8,888 nucleotides of DNA from Sedimentisphaerales bacterium (GTDB lineage: Bacteria > Planctomycetota > Phycisphaerae > Sedimentisphaerales > Anaerobacaceae), in the NCBI GenBank assembly GCA_030630905.1, contig DAOVMB010000068.1, positions 1 through 8,888 on the forward strand. Direction: 5' to 3'. Each line of letters opens with the position of its first letter. Positions within the stretch are counted from its first letter, which is position 1. Of the stretch, positions 6,333-8,888 are shown one piece after another. The notes beneath the pieces were generated by a model. That model was not told the origin of the DNA. It was given only the letters and a program-made list of their open reading frames with translations, and made no database searches. Position numbers and translations under genes: made by a program.

Positions 6333-7079
6333 ATGAAACTTGACAATCTAAAAGACCATTTGAAAAACAAAAAAGAACTGGTTCCGACTGTGCTGCTTGG
6401 GTTTTCAGTGCTTTGCGGCATTCTGATTCTTGTTAAGGTGACGAGCTTTTTTGTGGCCTCGGCAAGGGCCGAAAGCGTAGTTAAACGAGCTATCGAGCAG
6501 AGCAGGACCGATCCGAATAATATAGAAAAACAATTAGCAAGCTCCGCTGCGATTACAGATGAATTGAAGAAGAACAATCTGTTCGCGCCGCCTCCGCCGA
6601 AACAGCACCCTGTTAAGGAAGTATGGGGTATTTTCGGTGATCAGGTGCTGATAAAGGACAAGTGGTACAATGTCGGTCATACGGTAGGGGATGCGAAGAT
6701 TGTTGCTATTGGCCCCACTTCGGTTACGATCGCGTGGGACGGTAAGGAAAAAAGCTTCCTTCCAATCCAGGCGAAGATTCCCGAAGCCAAGAGCGGGCCG
6801 CGGGGCAGAACCGCAACGGCTAAGAAAAAAGAAGGTGAAGCTAACAATAAAGGCGAAAATGAAAAAGATCGCCCCGAGCCAGTCACGGTTCAAGTTGAGG
6901 GGGTAAGGCCGGCATTTGGTGGTCGAGGGGGGCCTGGAGAGGGATTTATGGCAATGAGGCAGAGACTTGAAAATATGTCTGAGGAGGAAAGAGAAGCTTT
7001 TAGAGACCGAATGCGTGAAAGATTCGCCAGGGACAGAGGGAGACCGGGTGGTGGACGGGGTCCCGGCGGAAGAAGATAA
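6333..7079 (+). CDS. GspC-like/PilP-like HR-domain protein with a charged Gly/Arg-rich tail
   Basis: GspC-type proteins connect the inner-membrane platform to the N0 domain of the secretin through their HR domain. This 248-residue protein has a basic cytoplasmic start, one membrane helix (about 17-42), a periplasmic helical linker, then Asn-Asn-Leu-Phe-Ala-Pro-Pro (81-87) and a beta-rich HR-like domain (about 95-145: Val-Trp-Gly-Ile-Phe-Gly, Val-Leu-Ile, Trp-Tyr-Asn-Val-Gly, Val-Thr-Ile-Ala-Trp-Asp-Gly). No PDZ or coiled-coil domain of classic GspC follows. Instead there is a Lys/Glu-rich linker (150-185), a charged helix motif Leu-Glu-Asn-Met-Ser-Glu-Glu-Glu-Arg-Glu (212-221) and an Arg/Gly-rich end (233-248). 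The helix motif recurs in the next gene. It starts 3 nt after the gspM stop and lies two genes before gspD. Calling it GspC-like is an inference from the HR domain and position; PilP-like is an equal description. Confidence 0.7.
   Translation: MKLDNLKDHLKNKKELVPTVLLGFSVLCGILILVKVTSFFVASARAESVVKRAIEQSRTDPNNIEKQLASSAAITDELKKNNLFAPPPPKQHPVKEVWGIFGDQVLIKDKWYNVGHTVGDAKIVAIGPTSVTIAWDGKEKSFLPIQAKIPEAKSGPRGRTATAKKKEGEANNKGENEKDRPEPVTVQVEGVRPAFGGRGGPGEGFMAMRQRLENMSEEEREAFRDRMRERFARDRGRPGGGRGPGGRR
6954..7028 (+). repeat. Charged-helix repeat, copy A (tail of the gspC-like gene)
   Basis: 25 codons (residues 208-232), Met-Arg-Gln-Arg-Leu-Glu-Asn-Met-Ser and on. It aligns without gaps to copy B, 420 nt downstream; I count 58 of 75 identical bases, including an exact 14-mer (GAGGAGGAAAGAGA). 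Confidence 0.8.
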
Positions 7080-7085
7080 TATAAT
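7080..7085 (+). promoter_or_regulatory. Possible -10 box of an internal promoter
   Basis: A perfect TATAAT directly follows the gspC-like stop codon and would start transcription just before the ribosome site of the next gene. No recognisable -35 element lies 15-19 nt upstream, so it may be chance in an AT-rich gap. Confidence 0.15.
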
Positions 7086-7094
7086 TATTCAAAT

Positions 7095-7100
7095 GAGGTG
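7095..7100 (+). promoter_or_regulatory. Ribosome binding site that fixes the start of the unknown gene
   Basis: GAGGTG lies 6 nt before ATG 7107. An in-frame GTG at 7098 is part of this same sequence and is therefore an unlikely start. Confidence 0.6.
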
Positions 7101-7106
7101 AATGAC

Positions 7107-7700
7107 ATGAAACAGTCAGGAACAACAATAGTCTTTGTGTTAGTTTGTGTTGGGGTGCTTGTTGCCGCTTATGCTATCGGCGTTGGTATTAGAGAGATAC
7201 GATTCGGTGGTGACGGAAATGAATCTAAAACAGCCATAGCCCCTGAGAAATCCCCCGGCGAGCTTGAAATGAACCCTGCACGGGTAAGACGAATGCCCGG
7301 CCCCGGAGGAATGGACAGGGGCGGCGACCTTTCTCCTGAAGAGAGAGCCGGATTAGTAGAGCAGAGGGCCGGGATGAGGGAGCGTTTTGAGAATATGTCC
7401 GAGGAGGAAAGAGAGGAATTCAGAGCCAAGATGCGAGATAGATTCGGCGGCAGACGACGGGACATGGGTCCTCAGCTATCCGAAGAAGACAGGACAAAAA
7501 TGAGAGAGGAGATAGAAGAAATCAGGGCCGGATGGGAGGAAATGTCGGAGCAGGAAAGAGAAGAAGCGAGAAAAAAAATAAGCGAAAAATATGGCTTTAC
7601 CCCCAGAGGACTTGGCGGAGACCGGGGCTTTGGTGACGGAGAAGGCGGCAGGCAGCGCCCTGTAATCAGACCTGACGCCGGACAGTTAGAGAATAATTAG
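7107..7700 (+). CDS. Membrane-anchored charged-helix repeat protein of unknown function
   Basis: I do not recognise this 197-residue protein as a named Gsp component. It has a very short N-terminus, a hydrophobic helix (about 7-28) that should anchor it in the inner membrane with the rest in the periplasm, a Pro/Gly-rich spacer (about 48-73), two tandem 49-residue units beginning Leu-Ser-x-Glu-Glu/Asp-Arg (75 and 124), and a Gly/Arg-rich end. Each unit carries the helix motif [Phe/Trp]-Glu-x-Met-Ser-Glu-x-Glu-Arg-Glu (94-103 and 143-152) found in the tail of the preceding GspC-like protein. The Glu/Arg spacing favours long charged helices. It resembles in style the Leu-Ser/Thr-x-Glu-x-Arg helical repeats of CpxP/Spy-like and DUF3106 proteins, but this is a loose likeness. 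It lies between the gspC-like gene and gspD, so a role at the platform-secretin joint is plausible. Confidence 0.8.
   Translation: MKQSGTTIVFVLVCVGVLVAAYAIGVGIREIRFGGDGNESKTAIAPEKSPGELEMNPARVRRMPGPGGMDRGGDLSPEERAGLVEQRAGMRERFENMSEEEREEFRAKMRDRFGGRRRDMGPQLSEEDRTKMREEIEEIRAGWEEMSEQEREEARKKISEKYGFTPRGLGGDRGFGDGEGGRQRPVIRPDAGQLENN
7374..7448 (+). repeat. Charged-helix repeat, copy B (first unit of the unknown gene)
   Basis: Codons 90-114 of the unknown gene. It is the best match to copy A (about 58/75 bases) and also aligns without gaps to copy C, 147 nt downstream (about 49/75 bases). Confidence 0.8.
7521..7595 (+). repeat. Charged-helix repeat, copy C (second unit of the unknown gene)
   Basis: Codons 139-163. 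It keeps Trp-Glu-Glu-Met-Ser-Glu-Gln-Glu-Arg-Glu-Glu and the closing Tyr-Gly in place of Phe-Gly. The B-to-C offset equals one 49-codon unit. Confidence 0.7.
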
Positions 7701-7709
7701 TTTTTTTTT

Positions 7710-7714
7710 GAGGA
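7710..7714 (+). promoter_or_regulatory. Ribosome binding site of gspD, preceded by a T9 tract
   Basis: GAGGA lies 7 nt before ATG 7722. Nine consecutive T (7701-7709) sit directly upstream, right after the previous stop codon. No GC-rich hairpin precedes the T-run, so it is not an intrinsic terminator. Confidence 0.6.
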
Positions 7715-7721
7715 CAATACA

Positions 7722-8888
7722 ATGGAACGGTCAAAATCATTAATATCGATTGCAGTCGGTCTCGCGGCGATTCTTATTATCTGGAGGGTTGGTTTTTACC
7801 CGCCCGCGCCCGAGCAAACGGAAAAGCCGGATGAAACCGAAGTGGCTGCTGAGCCTAACGTGCCGGGTGATGTAAACGAGCCGATGGTAACTTTTGACGT
7901 CAATAGGCCCGGCAGGTCTGTCGAGGCTGACAGGCATGTAAGAATGTTTTCCGGATCTGAGCCGAACGAGCCTGCCGAGCCGAATGGGCCGATGGAGTTC
8001 GTGAACCTCAAAAGTGTCGAGATGAAAAGCATCATTCAAAAGCTTGCAGAATGGACCGGCAAGGTAATCCTCCCGACAGACGAGGCGCTGAAGCAGAAAG
8101 TCACCATATATGCGCCCGATAAGCTGCCGAGGAGTGAAGCCCTTCGTGTGATATACAGCGCGCTGCGTCTGAAAGGCTTCATTGTCGAAGAAAGCGATGG
8201 GACTATCTTTCTCAAGCCGATTGCGGACGCAAAACTCGGCCGGGTTCCCACAATATCCGCCGATGAGCCGCTTGCTATGATTGATAACAAAGACCAGATT
8301 GTTCAGAAATTTTTTGAGCTGACAAGTTACAGCCCTTCCGAAATGGGCACGATTATTCAGCCATTGGTCGGCGAGTATGGCTACTTGAGTGTTGACGAAA
8401 CCAGCGGTACTCTGATGGTGATTGATACGGTTGCGAACCTTATGCGTCTTCAGCGGATTATCCAGCAGTTTGACGTGCCCGGTTCCGAGCAGTCCGTGAC
8501 AGAGATTATTGAAGTTCGTTATGGTGACCCATCGGAGATTGTCCAGATGTTGAACATCCTTCTGGGTGAGACGCAGGGGATTAGCACCTTAAGATACAAC
8601 AGGTACAGGGATCAAAGGGGCAGCGGCCGGGGCTCGTCTTCAAGATCTCCACAGGTCAGCAGCTCATCCAAAAAGCCTTCAAGCAGTTCCGCCAAGAAAA
8701 AAGATGGGACGGCAACATCTGTCGTGGTGGGGACGACGCGCGGACCGATAATTCTTATCCCCGAGCCTAGGCGTAAATGGATCATTGCGAAGGCATCGGC
8801 GGAAGATTTGAAGCAAATCAAGGTGTGGGTGAATAAGCTTGACATGGAAGAACCGGTCGGATCGGAGTACGAGGTAGTCCAGCTCAGG
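7722..8888 (+). CDS. gspD: Secretin GspD, N-terminal part (3' end outside window)
   Basis: GspD forms the outer-membrane channel of the T2SS. The frame from ATG 7722 stays open to the window edge (389 codons). An N-terminal hydrophobic segment (about 7-25) is a signal peptide or anchor; no clear cleavage site is visible. A Pro/Glu/Asn-rich linker (28-90) repeats Glu-Pro-Asn. Then come the secretin periplasmic domains: N0 (about 91-167, with Gly-Lys-Val-Ile-Leu-Pro and Lys-Val-Thr-Ile-Tyr-Ala-Pro), N1 (about 190-252: Tyr-Gly-Tyr-Leu-Ser-Val-Asp-Glu-Thr-Ser-Gly-Thr-Leu and Ile-Ile-Gln-Gln-Phe-Asp) and N2 (about 259-377, from Glu-Ile-Ile-Glu-Val-Arg-Tyr to Val-Asn-Lys-Leu-Asp). N2 is interrupted by a Ser/Lys-rich insert (about 296-335). 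N3 begins at Tyr-Glu-Val-Val-Gln-Leu (383-388). The barrel-forming secretin domain must lie downstream. N0 is the expected partner of the GspC-like HR domain encoded two genes upstream. Confidence 0.93.
   Translation, partial: MERSKSLISIAVGLAAILIIWRVGFYPPAPEQTEKPDETEVAAEPNVPGDVNEPMVTFDVNRPGRSVEADRHVRMFSGSEPNEPAEPNGPMEFVNLKSVEMKSIIQKLAEWTGKVILPTDEALKQKVTIYAPDKLPRSEALRVIYSALRLKGFIVEESDGTIFLKPIADAKLGRVPTISADEPLAMIDNKDQIVQKFFELTSYSPSEMGTIIQPLVGEYGYLSVDETSGTLMVIDTVANLMRLQRIIQQFDVPGSEQSVTEIIEVRYGDPSEIVQMLNILLGETQGISTLRYNRYRDQRGSGRGSSSRSPQVSSSSKKPSSSSAKKKDGTATSVVVGTTRGPIILIPEPRRKWIIAKASAEDLKQIKVWVNKLDMEEPVGSEYEVVQLR

Noticed and set aside
5756..6577. Long open frame (273 codons) on the minus strand
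   Set aside because: It lies wholly antisense to gspL, gspM and the gspC-like gene, has a Ser/Leu/Phe-rich translation without recognisable domains, and the plus-strand genes have clear family features and spacing.
7676..7709. T9 run after the unknown gene as an intrinsic terminator
   Set aside because: Only a 3-bp CTG/CAG stem can be found upstream, and gspD begins 12 nt later with a good ribosome site.

Overview
The window is one continuous, single-strand (+) cluster of type II secretion system (T2SS, Gsp) genes. It is cut at both ends: the left edge falls inside gspF and the right edge inside gspD. Genes are tightly packed, with short gaps or stop/start overlaps throughout, as expected for an operon. 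No RNA gene, mobile element, CRISPR array or gene-free stretch over 100 bases was seen.

Layout, left to right: C-terminal part of the inner-membrane platform protein GspF; the pseudopilins GspG (major), GspH, GspI, GspJ and GspK (minor); the platform proteins GspL (a fused PilM-like plus PilN-like protein) and GspM (PilO-like); a GspC-like protein with a PilP-like HR domain but no PDZ domain; a small membrane-anchored protein of unknown function built from charged helical repeats; and the N-terminal half of the secretin GspD. GspE, the prepilin peptidase and the secretin barrel would lie outside the window. Functionally, G-H-I-J-K form the periplasmic pseudopilus, F-L-M the inner-membrane assembly platform, the C-like protein the link to the outer membrane, and D the outer-membrane channel.

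The order L-M-C-(unknown)-D differs from the proteobacterial order, where C and D come first, and runs parallel to pilM-N-O-P-Q of type IV pili. Together with the Ala-Phe processing site in GspG, the EF-hand-like insert in GspK and the Glu-Pro-Asn-rich linker of GspD, this suggests a member of the Planctomycetota or a relative in the PVC group, perhaps Phycisphaerae/Sedimentisphaerales. That placement is an inference from family resemblance and was not tested.

The least explained part is 6954-7700. The tail of the GspC-like protein and the next gene share a charged helical repeat that is similar at the DNA level and is duplicated again inside the second gene. A second novelty is an in-frame 21-bp (7-residue) tandem repeat in gspK, next to an EF-hand-like loop. 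Nothing else in the window points to an undescribed system.
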